Origin: Gemmatimonadota bacterium
Lineage (GTDB): Bacteria > Gemmatimonadota > Gemmatimonadetes > Longimicrobiales > Longimicrobiaceae
DNA: 37,499 nt
NCBI GenBank assembly: GCA_028287185.1
Contig: JAQBQD010000128.1
Location: 1 to 37,499, forward strand
Reading direction: 5' to 3'
Position numbers and translations under genes: made by a program. The notes beneath the pieces are model-generated. The model was not told the origin of the DNA. It did not search any database and saw only the letters and a program-made list of their open reading frames with translations. This document shows, one piece after another, positions 9,680 through 18,290 of this stretch (its first letter is position 1; each line of letters opens with the position of its first letter).

Positions 9680-10597
9680 TCAGTAGCGCTTGTATCGGCG
9701 GACGCGCTCGTGGGCACGCTCCAGCGATCCGGGGGCGGTGCCCGGCGGCGCGGTGCAGAACGAATCCGGAACGAAGTGCCGCTCCACGTGCAGGATGTAG
9801 TCTTCCAGCGCGCCGTAGAAGGCGACGTACGAGGGATGCGCGGGCAGCGCCTCCAGCCCCGGCGTTCGCGGCACGGCGCGCGTCAGCTCCAGCAGCGATC
9901 CCACCTGCACGGTCAGGGCGCGCGACGAGTCGCCCGAGCGGAAGTACTGCAGCACGGGATACTGCATGTCGGCCTGCTGCATCGCCAGCAGGCTGCAGCT
10001 CACCGACTCGCACCACCGCGCGAACGGGTCGTGCCCCGCGGCACGGATGCGCTCCAGCGTGGCCGCGACACCGCCGCGCAGGTACACGGAGATCTCGGCG
10101 CCCAGGCGGTGCGCCTGCATCAGCTCGCTATAGACGCCCAGCAGGTACGACACGGCCACCGTCACCATCGCGAAGCCGGAGAGCCCCTCCAGCGCGGACA
10201 CCAGCTTCATCGCCGCCGTCCGCGGAACCAGGTTTCCGCCGCCCACGGTGGACGCGATCCCGACGCTGTACGACAGCGCCTCGACCCACGGCGCCAGGGG
10301 ATGGCCCGTGGTGAGGAGGAAGCGGTGCACGTGGGGCAGGTAGAGCAGCGCGAAGCCTCCCACCATCAGCAGCGTCCAGATGCCCAGCGTGCTCACGATC
10401 ATCAGCGGCGCCGCCAGCGACAGCACGGTGTCGTGCGTGCGGCCGCCGGGCTTCCGCGCCAGCGCCCGGAACGCGCGCCAGATGCCGCGCCCGGCGCTGC
10501 GCGCGATGGGTCCGCCGCGCGCCTGTGACACGAACACGGTGATGAACATGTCGGCCGCGCCCACCCCCAGCAGCGCGATTCCAAGGATCGTGAACAC
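9680..10597 (-). CDS. Potassium-channel-family membrane protein with atypical filter
   Basis: 305 residues from a GTG start at 10597, which has GGAGGG about 9 nt upstream. The longer frame to 11038 begins in Arg-rich, non-protein-like sequence and overlaps the start of the S9 gene on the other strand. Hydrophobic segments at about 1-22, 60-88 and 132-160, with a pore-loop segment between the last two: PWVEALSYSVGIASTVGGGN (103-122), as in Ion_trans_2 (PF07885). The filter reads T-V-G-G-G-N (117-122) where potassium channels have T-V-G-Y/F-G-D. The C-terminal 140 residues are a soluble helical domain (SELMQAHRLGAEI, FARWCESVSCSLLAMQQADM). Ion selectivity cannot be predicted. Confidence 0.8.
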   Translation of the reverse strand: MFTILGIALLGVGAADMFITVFVSQARGGPIARSAGRGIWRAFRALARKPGGRTHDTVLSLAAPLMIVSTLGIWTLLMVGGFALLYLPHVHRFLLTTGHPLAPWVEALSYSVGIASTVGGGNLVPRTAAMKLVSALEGLSGFAMVTVAVSYLLGVYSELMQAHRLGAEISVYLRGGVAATLERIRAAGHDPFARWCESVSCSLLAMQQADMQYPVLQYFRSGDSSRALTVQVGSLLELTRAVPRTPGLEALPAHPSYVAFYGALEDYILHVERHFVPDSFCTAPPGTAPGSLERAHERVRRYKRY

Positions 10598-10910
10598 CCG
10601 CCTCAGCCCTCCAGCGCTCGCCTCGCCCCGCCGTCCGTCGGTGGACCGCCTGCGAAGGCATACACACCGCGTGCCCCGGCGGCGGGGCGAGGGAAGAGGA
10701 GGGCGGACGACAGTGCGGCAAGGGCGCCAAGCCTCGTGTTCCCGGGTCGTCGAAACCGACGCAACGTCCAGGCGTTCGTCGACCCCGTCCATGCTTCGCA
10801 GGGAAGCCGGATCCGCGACGACCGGATGCGACGGCTCCAGGCAGCATCGGCGAGAGCTTCGTATTCGCCCGCGTCGTGGAAGACCGGGGACGGCGTGGCC
10901 CCGATGCCGG

Positions 10911-10940
10911 TTGCCAGGCCTCCCCGGCGCGCACCATCTT
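10911..10940 (+). promoter_or_regulatory. Possible promoter of the S9 peptidase gene
   Basis: TTGCCA (10911-10916), 18 bp, CATCTT (10935-10940). It resembles the TTGnnn/TAnnTT pairs seen upstream of gcvP, speD and the HisKA gene; the leader would be about 35 nt. Confidence 0.35.
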
Positions 10941-10982
10941 GCGGGACGCGCCTTACGGAACCCTCCTCCAGCACCGGTGCCG

Positions 10983-13133
10983 ATGCCCCGCAAAACCCTC
11001 GTCCGCCTGCTCGCCGCCGCCGCGGCCGCCGCCGCCATGCTCCCCGCCCTGCCGGCGCACGCGCAGCAGCGGCGCGCGCTGGTGCCGCTGGACCTGTACC
11101 ACCTGCGCGAAGCGGGCGGCGTCGCGCTGTCTCCCGACGGCCGCAGCGTGGTCTACGTCGTCTCGCTGCCCGACTCCGCCACCAACAGGTACCGGCGAGA
11201 CCTGTGGATCGCGCCGACGGACGGCACCGGCGCGCCCCGCCGGCTCACCTGGACCGGCGGCGCGGCGCTGTCCTCGCCGTCGTTCTCGCCGGACGGGCGG
11301 CGGCTGGCGTTCGTGGCCGCGCGCGACGGCGGCAAGCCGCAGGTCTGGATCCTCCCCCTGGCCGACGGCGGCGAAGCGTGGCCGCTGACCGAGCTGAAGA
11401 CGGGCGCGGCGGGCGCTGCCTGGTCTCCGCAGGGCGATCGCATCGCCTTCACCAGCACCCTTTCCCCCGCGGAGCTGGACACGGCGCGTGCGGACACGGC
11501 GAAGGCGCGGGTGAACGCCGGCGCCATCCGCGGCATCGACCGCGACCGCGCCGCCGCGATGGCCGCGGTGCGCGCCAAGCTGAAGGACGAGGCGGCGGAC
11601 GACGACCCGCGCGTCATCACCCGGCTGGAGTTCCTGGGCGAGAACGCGGCCGAGTCGGAGCGCTGGCGGCAGGTGTACGTGGTGGAGGCGCGGCAGGGCG
11701 CGCGCCCCGTGCGGCTCACCTCGGGAGCGTGGAACAGCTCCGCCCCGGCCTGGTCGCCCGACGGCCAGTCCGTCGTCCTGGCGTCGTCCGAGCCGCCGGC
11801 GGGGACGCACGCGGACTACTGGGAGGAGGGCGACCTGCTCGTCTTTCCCGCCGCCGGCGGGGCGCCGCGGCGCATCGCGGAGCCGGGCTACGCGGAGGGG
11901 AACCCGCGCTTCTCGCCGGACGGGCGCTGGATCGCCTACACGCGCCAGCACGTGGACACGAAGTTCCAGGGCGCCGTCAACGCCGAGCTGGTGATCGAGC
12001 GCCCGGACGGCACCGGCCGGCAGAGCGTGAGCGCCGGGCTGGACCGCGGCGTGGGCGCCTTCGCCTTCACGCCGGACGGGTGGCTATACTTCACCGTGCA
12101 GTCCGAGGGCACGGCGCCGCTGTATCGAACGAAGCTGGACAGGATCGCCCCGGCGCCCGTCGTCTCCGGCCCGCGCGGCGTGCTGTCCTTCGACGCGCGC
12201 GGCGGGCGCATCGCCTGGGCGCAGACGAGCCCGCGCTACCCTTCGGACGTGTACGCCGCCACCGCGGACGGCGCGGGGGAGCGCCGGCTGACGGCGCTGA
12301 ACGACTCGCTGCTCGCCGCCGTACGCGTGGCCGACTACGAGGAGGTGCGCTACCCCTCGTTCGACGGGCGCCGCATCCAGGGCTGGTTCCTGCGCCCCGC
12401 GGTGGTCGATCCCGCCGCCCCGCCGCCGCTGGCCGTGGAGATCCACGGGGGGCCGCACTCCATGTGGGGCCCGGGCGAGGCGTCCATGTGGCTGGAGTAC
12501 CAGTCGCTGGCCGGCGCCGGGTACACGGTGTTCTTCGCCAACCCGCGCGGCTCCGGCGGATACGGCGACGAGTGGCTGCAGAGCATCCACCAGAGCTGGG
12601 GCAGCCCGCCCGCGCGCGACATCCTGCTGGGCGCGGACACCGTCATCGCCCGCGGCCTGGCCGACGGGCACCGGCAGACCGTCACCGGCGGCAGCTACGG
12701 CGGCTACATGGTGGCGTGGCTGGTGGCCCGCGAGGCGCCCGCACGCTTCGCCGCCGCCTCGTCGCAACGCGGCGTGTACGACCTGACCACCTGGTGGGGT
12801 GCCTCCAACACCTGGCGCCTGTTCGAGAACGAGTTCGGCGGGCGGCCCTGGGAGCAGGCCGACCTGGCCCGCGCGCAGAGCCCCATCACCTACGTCGCGG
12901 GCGTGCGCACTCCGCTGCTCATGCTGCACGGCGAGGCCGACTTCCGCACCACCATCGCCGGTGGCTACGAGTTCTACCGCGCGCTCAAGGTGCTGAACCG
13001 CGAGGTGGAGCTCGTCACCTATCCCCGCGAGGGACACGAGCTGACGCGCTCGGGCGAGCCCGCCCACCGCGTGGACCACATGCTCCGCATCATCGAGTGG
13101 TTCGAGCGCCACGTGCGACCGGACGGCAGGTAG
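10983..13133 (+). CDS. Secreted S9-family prolyl oligopeptidase-type peptidase
   Basis: 716 residues. Start ATG 10983 gives a signal peptide (MPRKTLVRLLAAAAAAAAML ... PAHAQ). Residues about 35-460 are a WD40-like beta-propeller with repeated FSPDGRRLAFVA, WSPQGDRIAF, WSPDGQSVVL and FSPDGRWIAY (TolB/PD40 blades). The C-terminal alpha/beta-hydrolase (PF00326) holds EIHGGPHSMWGPGE (oxyanion region), nucleophile Ser571 in TGGSYGGYM, Asp653 in LHGEADFRT and His685 in PREGHEL. These enzymes cut oligopeptides, usually as dipeptidyl or acylaminoacyl peptidases, in the periplasm. It is a single-gene unit, with a strong terminator 65 bp downstream. Confidence 0.95.
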   Translation: MPRKTLVRLLAAAAAAAAMLPALPAHAQQRRALVPLDLYHLREAGGVALSPDGRSVVYVVSLPDSATNRYRRDLWIAPTDGTGAPRRLTWTGGAALSSPSFSPDGRRLAFVAARDGGKPQVWILPLADGGEAWPLTELKTGAAGAAWSPQGDRIAFTSTLSPAELDTARADTAKARVNAGAIRGIDRDRAAAMAAVRAKLKDEAADDDPRVITRLEFLGENAAESERWRQVYVVEARQGARPVRLTSGAWNSSAPAWSPDGQSVVLASSEPPAGTHADYWEEGDLLVFPAAGGAPRRIAEPGYAEGNPRFSPDGRWIAYTRQHVDTKFQGAVNAELVIERPDGTGRQSVSAGLDRGVGAFAFTPDGWLYFTVQSEGTAPLYRTKLDRIAPAPVVSGPRGVLSFDARGGRIAWAQTSPRYPSDVYAATADGAGERRLTALNDSLLAAVRVADYEEVRYPSFDGRRIQGWFLRPAVVDPAAPPPLAVEIHGGPHSMWGPGEASMWLEYQSLAGAGYTVFFANPRGSGGYGDEWLQSIHQSWGSPPARDILLGADTVIARGLADGHRQTVTGGSYGGYMVAWLVAREAPARFAAASSQRGVYDLTTWWGASNTWRLFENEFGGRPWEQADLARAQSPITYVAGVRTPLLMLHGEADFRTTIAGGYEFYRALKVLNREVELVTYPREGHELTRSGEPAHRVDHMLRIIEWFERHVRPDGR

Positions 13134-13197
13134 ACGTCCGGCGATTGCGCCGCGGCGTTCAGGGAACCGCCGTTTCGGTGGATGTGGATGGATGACG

Positions 13198-13233
13198 GAA
13201 GGCCCGGCGATCCGCGTGGATCGCCGGGCCTTC
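13198..13233 (+). terminator. Terminator of the S9 peptidase gene
   Basis: A perfect 16-bp stem, GAAGGCCCGGCGATCC with its complement, loop GCGT, followed by G rather than by a T tract. The gap from here to 13420 shows GATCG-rich sequence but no gene. Confidence 0.8.
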
Positions 13234-13420
13234 GTGGTGCCGGTGGAACGTCGGACGGGCGTGGCGAACGAGATCGAACCCGACCGCGGGATCGGTGGAT
13301 CGTGCGCGGTCCTCCAGAGCATCTGCGCGGAATTCGGCTGATCCGGACACACGCTGTCGAGGGATTCGCAGCGCACCGGGCCGAACAGCCGCCACCTGCG
13401 GCGGATCAGCGCGTGGGCGT

Positions 13421-13957
13421 CTACGTACGGTTGTGCCGCGCCTGCAGGCCGGCCAGGGCGGAGTCCGGGTCCACCTTCTCGCGGCTGCCGGTGCAGTACG
13501 CCTGGATCCCGGGCGTCAGCGCGCCGCAGACCATCCCCTCGCGCGGGTTCAGGCTCCTGGCCTGGCACCGCATGCGCTGCCAGGCGGACGAGCGCGTGAA
13601 GTCGGACGCGGGCGGCACCCCGTCGCAGAAGCCCGGCGTCGGACGGCTGGAGCGCAGGCAGAGCTGCAGGAACACGCCCCCCGTGACGCCGCCGGTGAAG
13701 AACCCCGACTTGCGTATGCGCGCCTCCGCGGCGGCCACGCAGCCATTCTCGTCGGTAGTGCGCGCCGTGGTGATGCCGGCGCGCTCGGCGTCCTCCATCC
13801 CCGCCGCGATGTTCTTGCCGTTGCGCGCGAAGTAGATGCCGCCGGCCACGCCGATCAGCACGAACAGCAGCAGCACGCCGCCGCAGCCCAGCAGCCCGGC
13901 CTTCAGGCAGCCCGACGACGATTGGGCGGGACGCGGAGGGGGAGGCGGAAATTCCAT
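13421..13957 (-). CDS. Hypothetical single-pass membrane protein, Cys-rich outer domain
   Basis: 178 residues; I do not recognise a family. ATG at 13957 begins a short Pro-rich head (MEFPPPPPRPAQSSSG), then one membrane segment (GCGGVLLLFVLIGVAGGIYF, about 24-43), then a soluble domain of about 130 residues with eight Cys (GCVAAAEARI, LQLCLRSS, GFCDGVPP, RMRCQARS, GMVCGALT, AYCTGSR). The orientation suggests N-in, with the Cys-bearing domain in the periplasm, where disulphides are likely. The upstream gap has a good promoter on this strand. Codon usage is like the neighbours, so the gene is probably real. Confidence 0.65.
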   Translation of the reverse strand: MEFPPPPPRPAQSSSGCLKAGLLGCGGVLLLFVLIGVAGGIYFARNGKNIAAGMEDAERAGITTARTTDENGCVAAAEARIRKSGFFTGGVTGGVFLQLCLRSSRPTPGFCDGVPPASDFTRSSAWQRMRCQARSLNPREGMVCGALTPGIQAYCTGSREKVDPDSALAGLQARHNRT

Positions 13958-14398
13958 GATCGTCGGGAGGGGCTCTGGTGGGATGGGCGGCGCGGGACGG
14001 CAGCGCGGGACGAACGGGCGGAGCCATCGCGGGTCTGCGATGGCGGAGAATCATAAGGAGGTCCGCCGCACCGGAACAAGGCCGGCGTGCCCCGCAGCCG
14101 TGTGCGTCGAACTTACGCCGCTTCCGGCGCACCGAGTCCAATCGATATTATGGGTTGTAAAGAGCGCTTCGTGGATGCTGTCGGAGCGTCGTTCTGCTCT
14201 CCGCGACGACAGCGAAGCCGGCGGACACGTGCGGGCGGGCGGGACTGCCTGCGGACCTTCGGCGTCTTCACGGAGGTGGGCGGAGAGTGGTAGTGTATGA
14301 CCGCTGTGACGGGATCGAAGTGAACGGCTCGACGTACATCCGCCGCTGTACGGATGAGGATGTGGCACCGTCTCGCTCGCGCCTCCGAAGGCCGGCCC
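13958..14398. other. Intergenic region between two minus-strand genes
   Basis: 441 bp. It holds the promoter at 14050-14079 and an AT-rich spot with TATTAT near 14146 that could be a plus-strand -10 (TTCCGG 18 bp before it). A plus-strand frame from 14150 to 14293 (47 codons) follows that spot, but its Arg-rich sequence gives no support for a real gene. Confidence 0.4.
14050..14079 (-). promoter_or_regulatory. Promoter of the single-pass membrane protein gene
   Basis: On the minus strand TTGTTC (14079-14074), 18 bp, TATGAT (14055-14050). It is one of the closest sigma-70-like pairs in the window, about 90 bp upstream of the ATG at 13957. Confidence 0.5.
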
Positions 14399-15046
14399 CT
14401 ACGCGCGGTCGTGCTCCTCGCGCATCCGCGCCTCCTCGTGGGCCAGCACGCTGCGCAGGGCGTCCTCCCAGGTCAGGCGCTCGGCCATCGCCAGCGCCTG
14501 CGCCTCGATCCAGAGCTGGCGCATCACCACGGGCAGCAGCGGCACGGCCAGCGCCTCGCGCGTTCGGCGAAGCTCGGCGGCGCGGCGGGCCAGGGGCAGC
14601 AGCTCCTCGGGGATGTCGTCCTCGGGGTCCAGGTACGCCGCGCCGGCGGTGGCGGGCGTGCGCCCCTCGGGGCCGGCGGGCTCGGGCGCGCGCTCCTCGG
14701 CCGCGAACATCGTGGGACGCTCGGCGATGCGCACCGCGAAGCTTCCCTCGCCGAACGCGCTCCAGCGGTCCACCAGGCGCCCGGTGAGCTCCGTCAGCAG
14801 GCGCTCCACCGCCATCACCAGCGTGCCCTTGTGCGCGCCACGCCGCCGCGCGCGCTCCACCACCAGCAGCACGTCCGCGCCGGGCTGCTCGTGCGCGAAG
14901 GTCTGGATCCAGCGCAGGGCGCGCTCCCGCGCCGTTCCCGGCCCCTCGCCGTGCAGGTCCAGCCGGCGCGTGGGGGGAAAGCGGCGGGCCTCGTACTCGC
15001 GGGCAAGCTCGCTCCACTGGGTCACGGGCGCGTCCCCCTGCTGCAT
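14399..15046 (-). CDS. Smr-domain protein
   Basis: 215 residues from ATG 15046 (MQQGDAPVTQWSEL); the frame is open further upstream but loses protein-like character. RRLDLHGEGPGTARERALRW (from residue 27) is the LDxH start of an Smr domain (MutS2 C-terminal type, PF01713), followed by VLLVVERARRRGAHKGTLVM and ALRSVLAHEEA-type helices. Smr domains bind or nick structured nucleic acid; LDLHG is retained, but the usual glycine-rich loop is only partly so (RGAHKG). The C-terminal half (residues about 110-215) is acidic and helical with no known domain. It stands alone without a MutS2 ATPase. It lies divergent from the Tyr/Arg-rich gene at 15265. Confidence 0.65.
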   Translation of the reverse strand: MQQGDAPVTQWSELAREYEARRFPPTRRLDLHGEGPGTARERALRWIQTFAHEQPGADVLLVVERARRRGAHKGTLVMAVERLLTELTGRLVDRWSAFGEGSFAVRIAERPTMFAAEERAPEPAGPEGRTPATAGAAYLDPEDDIPEELLPLARRAAELRRTREALAVPLLPVVMRQLWIEAQALAMAERLTWEDALRSVLAHEEARMREEHDRA

Positions 15047-15264
15047 TCGATGGATTTTCCGGACGTCGTTCCTCGACGGGGACGGCCGGCGGACGTGGAT
15101 CTCTTCGTGTACCCGCGCGCCCCGCGAACGAGCCGGGGGCGGCGGGAGGCCACGGGCGCCGCACATGCGCGCGCCGTGCCGCGCCGGGAACGCCGATTGC
15201 AAAGCCGTGCATCGAGATCGCACACCCTGAACGCGCCGAGCGCCGGCGCGAAACGGAGGACCCG

Positions 15265-15783
15265 ATGGCACGCTACGACCGGCAGTACGACTACGGCCTT
15301 CGCGGATACGACCACGGCTTCCGCCCCCTGCCCCCCGCGGGCCTGGGCGGATACGACACCTCGCGCGGCCGCTGGGAAGGAGCCGGCCCTCGCTACGACG
15401 CGGGCTTCCGCGCGCGCGGCGGGTACGACGCCGGCTTCCGCGCCCGGCCGCGCTACGACACGGGCTACCGCGTGCGCGGCGGGGCGATGGACGACCGGGG
15501 CTACGACTTCGGCATGCGCGGCGGGGAGTGGCTTCCCCACCGCGTCACCCAGCGCTACAACCTGGACTACGTGAACCCGCCGCTGCGCGCGGAGCGGCCG
15601 CTGAACTACGTGCCCTACGGCGGCGACGTGGAAGGCCGCGTGGGCGACATGCGGGAGTACGCGTGGCCCTACATGACCCGGGGCGGCACGCGCACCTCGC
15701 GCGGCGGTGGGCGCACCGTGGGCTGGGAGCACCCGTACAACCGCGGCCGCGGGTCCGACGGGTGGGGCGGCCCGGGCTGGTAG
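15265..15783 (+). CDS. Tyr/Arg/Gly-rich repeat protein
   Basis: 172 residues, with GGAGG five nt before the ATG. No signal or membrane segment. Composition is extreme: Gly, Arg and Tyr make up about half, Lys and Cys are absent. Residues 43-72 are three tandem 10-residue repeats (RYDAGFRARG, GYDAGFRARP, RYDTGYRVRG), and a weaker copy occurs at about 8-20 (YDYGLRGYDHGFR). The centre holds HRVTQRYNLDYVNPPLRAER, and the tail is Gly/Arg/Trp-rich (RGGGRTVGWEH, DGWGGPGW). It is probably disordered; Tyr plus Arg in repeats is the pattern of proteins that bind RNA or form condensates, but no function is known. Codon use is typical of the genome. Confidence 0.7.
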   Translation: MARYDRQYDYGLRGYDHGFRPLPPAGLGGYDTSRGRWEGAGPRYDAGFRARGGYDAGFRARPRYDTGYRVRGGAMDDRGYDFGMRGGEWLPHRVTQRYNLDYVNPPLRAERPLNYVPYGGDVEGRVGDMREYAWPYMTRGGTRTSRGGGRTVGWEHPYNRGRGSDGWGGPGW

Positions 15784-15909
15784 CATCCCCCTACTCGAAC
15801 GGCTTCGGTCGATCGGATCTACGCGTTCGACAAGGGCTGCTCCGGGTCCGCGAAGGTCGACGGCTCGATCGACGGCGACCCGCGGGGCCATCGAAGGGCC
15901 GAATGAGGA

Positions 15910-15956
15910 AACGATGGAGCGACACGGGCATCCATCGCCCCTGTCGCTCCGTCGTT
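15910..15956. terminator. Bidirectional terminator
   Basis: AACGATGGAGCGACA pairs with TGTCGCTCCGTCGTT with one mismatch, extended by GGG/CCC near the loop. It lies between the convergent repeat-protein and HNH genes, with A-rich and T-rich ends on either side. Confidence 0.75.
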
Positions 15957-15987
15957 CATCCGTCGGCTGCGTCGATCGGTTCGCGGC

Positions 15988-16872
15988 TCACGCGGCGCGT
16001 CCCCGGCGGTAGCCGCCGCGGCCGTATCCGCTGCCCCGGCCCCGGCGCGCATCCACGCGGGTGCGGCGGCGCCCGGCGCGGCGCTGCCGCCATCCGTCCA
16101 GCGGCACCACCCCGTCCTCCTCGTCCGCCGGCTCGAAGTCCGGCGCGGCCCCGCTGGCGCACGCCGGCGGGAAGGCGCCCCGGCGCACGGCGCTCTGCAC
16201 GGCGACGCGGGCGCGTTCGCGGGCCAGCTCCTCCATCACCCGCTCGGCAGGCACCCCCCACGCCACGGAGAGCGTGCCCACGAAGGCGGCCACCGTGCGC
16301 CCCAGCCCGCCGTGCGCCGCCGCCGCCAGGCCCAGGTCCAGCGCGTGGGGCAGCACGCAGCTGGGCCCGTCCGCCTCCGCGCCGCGGTCGCGGGCCCGGT
16401 CCAGGCGCTCGCTCACGGCGCTGACGATGCGCCGCGCCGCGTGCCGCCGGCGGTGCAGGCGCCGGCCCTCGCACAGCCGGCGCAGGCGGGCGCGCCACGC
16501 GTCGCCGCCGGACGCGCTGTCGCCCAGCAGCCAGACGGCCGCGTACAGCTCCGCGAACACGCGAAGGTCGATCTGCCGGACGGTCTCGGGGGGAAGCGTG
16601 GCCAGGTACTCGAGGAACGCGGCGATGCGGTGGGGACGGGCGATCAGGAAGAGGACGATCTCCTGGCAGCCGCGCAGGTGGTTGCAGCGTGCACAGGCGG
16701 GGACGATGATGCGGGCGTCCTTGCGGCCGCCGCCGCGGGCCCTGGGGATGACGTGCTCCCGCGTGAGCGGGCGGTCGGGGGCCGCGGGGGCGCGGCAGTA
16801 GACGCAGGTGCCGGTTCGGATCCGGTGCTCCACCTCTTCCCGGAGCTCTCGGACTCGCTCGCTTCTCCGCAC
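15988..16872 (-). CDS. HNH endonuclease with Arg/Gly-rich tail
   Basis: 294 residues. The N-terminus is an HNH domain of the zinc-ribbon type (PF01844): Cys23-x2-Cys26 (CVYCRAP), LTREHVIPRARGGG with His40, and Cys60-x2-Cys63-Asn64 (PACARCNHLRG). These act as metal-dependent nucleases. Residues about 70-250 are helical and unassigned (VRQIDLRVFAELYAAVWLLG). The last 20 residues are RGG-like (GRGSGYGRGGYRRGRAA), which suggests nucleic-acid binding. No methylase, recombinase or phage gene adjoins it, so it may be a housekeeping or stand-alone HNH protein rather than part of a restriction system. Confidence 0.85.
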   Translation of the reverse strand: MRRSERVRELREEVEHRIRTGTCVYCRAPAAPDRPLTREHVIPRARGGGRKDARIIVPACARCNHLRGCQEIVLFLIARPHRIAAFLEYLATLPPETVRQIDLRVFAELYAAVWLLGDSASGGDAWRARLRRLCEGRRLHRRRHAARRIVSAVSERLDRARDRGAEADGPSCVLPHALDLGLAAAAHGGLGRTVAAFVGTLSVAWGVPAERVMEELARERARVAVQSAVRRGAFPPACASGAAPDFEPADEEDGVVPLDGWRQRRAGRRRTRVDARRGRGSGYGRGGYRRGRAA

Positions 16873-17367
16873 GGACGCTCCCGGGTACGGGATTCGGCGG
16901 TGAGGCTCCGCGCCGCGGGGCCTTGGGCCGCCTGCGCTGGTCCCTGCCGGCGGTCGCGGCCGCGGGGCGGGAACGGGGGTTCCTCGTGCTGAGCTTTGCC
17001 CAAAGCGTGCCAGGCAAAGGATGCCGCGTCACGGCGGGTGGACGGGTGTTCCCCTGGAAGCTCGGGGTGCGGATGCGGAGGGCGGCGCGATGCCGGCGAG
17101 GCGGCCGGCGGAGGGGTCGGACCCCAATATGATGGGGTGTGCCCGCCCGCGCCAGCATCCCGTAGTGGCCCTCCCGATCATACCCGCGCATCGGCCCGGA
17201 AGGTTCCACCGCCCGGAACCGGTCGTGTCACGGCGCGCCGGGCGCGCGCGGCCAGCCGGCCCCCGGTCGTCCGCCCGCGCGGCGGCACTTGACACCCCCG
17301 GCCCACGCGGCGCACCATTCCGGCGTCCGCCCGCGCACGCCCGACTCCCGCGCCCCGAGCCCACGCC
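16873..17367. other. Intergenic region between HNH and lipoprotein genes
   Basis: 495 bp, divergent. There is an inverted repeat TTTGCC ... GGCAAA at about 16997-17020 and a TTGACA at 17289-17294 without a good -10 at 17 bp (ACCATT is 19 bp away). Open frames here are Arg/Pro-rich and not convincing. Confidence 0.35.
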
Positions 17368-17766
17368 ATGAAGCAGGCCCGCCGCGTCACGCTCGCCGTC
17401 TGCCTCGCGCTGCTGGCCGCCGGCTGCATCCTGCACCGCGGCCGGCCGCGCGACCTGCCGCCGCCGCAGTACGCCGCGCTGGCGGGCGTGTGGGAGAACC
17501 CCGAGACGCAGGACCGCCACACCATCCGCTGGGAACGGGGGCGCTACACCGTCGCCTCGGTGGAAAGCAGCGGCGGCGAGCGCTACGTGGTGACGGATGT
17601 GCAGTGGCTGGACGGCGTGCTGCGCTGGGGATACCGCCTGCCCACGACGCACTACCTCATCACCCTGCGCACCCGCCGCGTGACGCCCACCGCGCTGGAG
17701 CTGGACTGGGCCGACTCGGACGGCAACACGCGCGACGAGACGCTGCGGCGGGTGCGCGGCCGGTAG
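17368..17766 (+). CDS. Small lipoprotein, unknown function
   Basis: 132 residues with a clear lipoprotein signal: MKQARRVTLAVCLALLAAGC, lipobox L-A-A-G-C with Cys20. The mature part of about 110 residues looks like one small beta-rich domain: YAALAGVWENPETQDRHTIRW, then RYTVASVESS, YVVTDVQWLDGVLRWGYRLP and ALELDWADSDGNTRDETLRR. The pattern of short strands recalls a lipocalin-like or META-type barrel, but I cannot name a family. The gene ends 13 bp before the promoter of the speD operon and is probably transcribed apart from it. Confidence 0.8.
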   Translation: MKQARRVTLAVCLALLAAGCILHRGRPRDLPPPQYAALAGVWENPETQDRHTIRWERGRYTVASVESSGGERYVVTDVQWLDGVLRWGYRLPTTHYLITLRTRRVTPTALELDWADSDGNTRDETLRRVRGR

Positions 17767-17778
17767 CCCCGCCCGCGT

Positions 17779-17806
17779 TTGACGCCCGCCGCCCATACGC
17801 TATCTT
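17779..17806 (+). promoter_or_regulatory. Promoter of the speD operon
   Basis: TTGACG (17779-17784), 16 bp, TATCTT (17801-17806). Transcription from about 17813 would leave a leader of about 40 nt before the GTG start of the speD-like gene. Confidence 0.5.
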
Positions 17807-17851
17807 CCGCCGTGCCGAAACCCCTGGCCCGCCGCGCCCGTACCCTCCGCC

Positions 17852-18283
17852 GTGAACCTCGTCCCCTCCGCACCCGCGCCCGTCCTGGCCGCCGCTCCCG
17901 GCGAAGCGGCCGATCCGCCCGTGCCCGCCGCCTGCGAGGGGCGCGAGTGGGTGGTGGAGGCGCACGGCTGCGACGCGGCCGCCCTGGCCGACCGTACGCG
18001 CCTGGCCGCCCTCTTCGACCGCATGGTGGCCGAGCTGGGCCTGCGCCCCGTGGCCCCCGCGCAGTGGCACACCTTTCCCGGGCCCGGCGGCATCACGGGG
18101 CTGTGCCTGCTGGCCGAGTCGCACCTGGCCTGCCACACCTTTCCCGAGCACGGCTCGCTCTGCCTGAACCTGTTCTGCTGCCGCCTGCGCCCCGAGTGGG
18201 ACTACGCCGCACGCCTGGCCGAGATGTTCGGCGCCACGGGCGTGCGGGTGCGGGCGCTGGACCGTCCCTACGCCGCCCCGTGA
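17852..18283 (+). CDS. S-adenosylmethionine decarboxylase-like proenzyme
   Basis: 143 residues from a GTG start. The enzyme makes decarboxylated AdoMet, the aminopropyl donor for spermidine. The family cuts itself between Glu and Ser to form a pyruvoyl group; here the site is LLAESHLACHTFPEHG with Glu89-Ser90 and His95, preceded by GITGLC. The usual VDVFTCG strand reads LNLFCCR, keeping the catalytic Cys (Cys110) but changing its surroundings. The first 28 residues are Pro/Ala-rich and extra; no Shine-Dalgarno sequence is seen at this GTG. The gene stops 7 bp before the DUF4178 gene, and a SpeE-like enzyme follows, so aminopropyl transfer is the likely theme. It may be a divergent clade rather than the housekeeping SpeD. 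Confidence 0.85.
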   Translation: MNLVPSAPAPVLAAAPGEAADPPVPAACEGREWVVEAHGCDAAALADRTRLAALFDRMVAELGLRPVAPAQWHTFPGPGGITGLCLLAESHLACHTFPEHGSLCLNLFCCRLRPEWDYAARLAEMFGATGVRVRALDRPYAAP

Positions 18284-18290
18284 ACGCCCC

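Noticed and set aside
14150..14293. 47-codon plus-strand frame after a TATTAT box
   Set aside because: Arg-rich, no ribosome site, no similarity to anything I know; left as unassigned gap.
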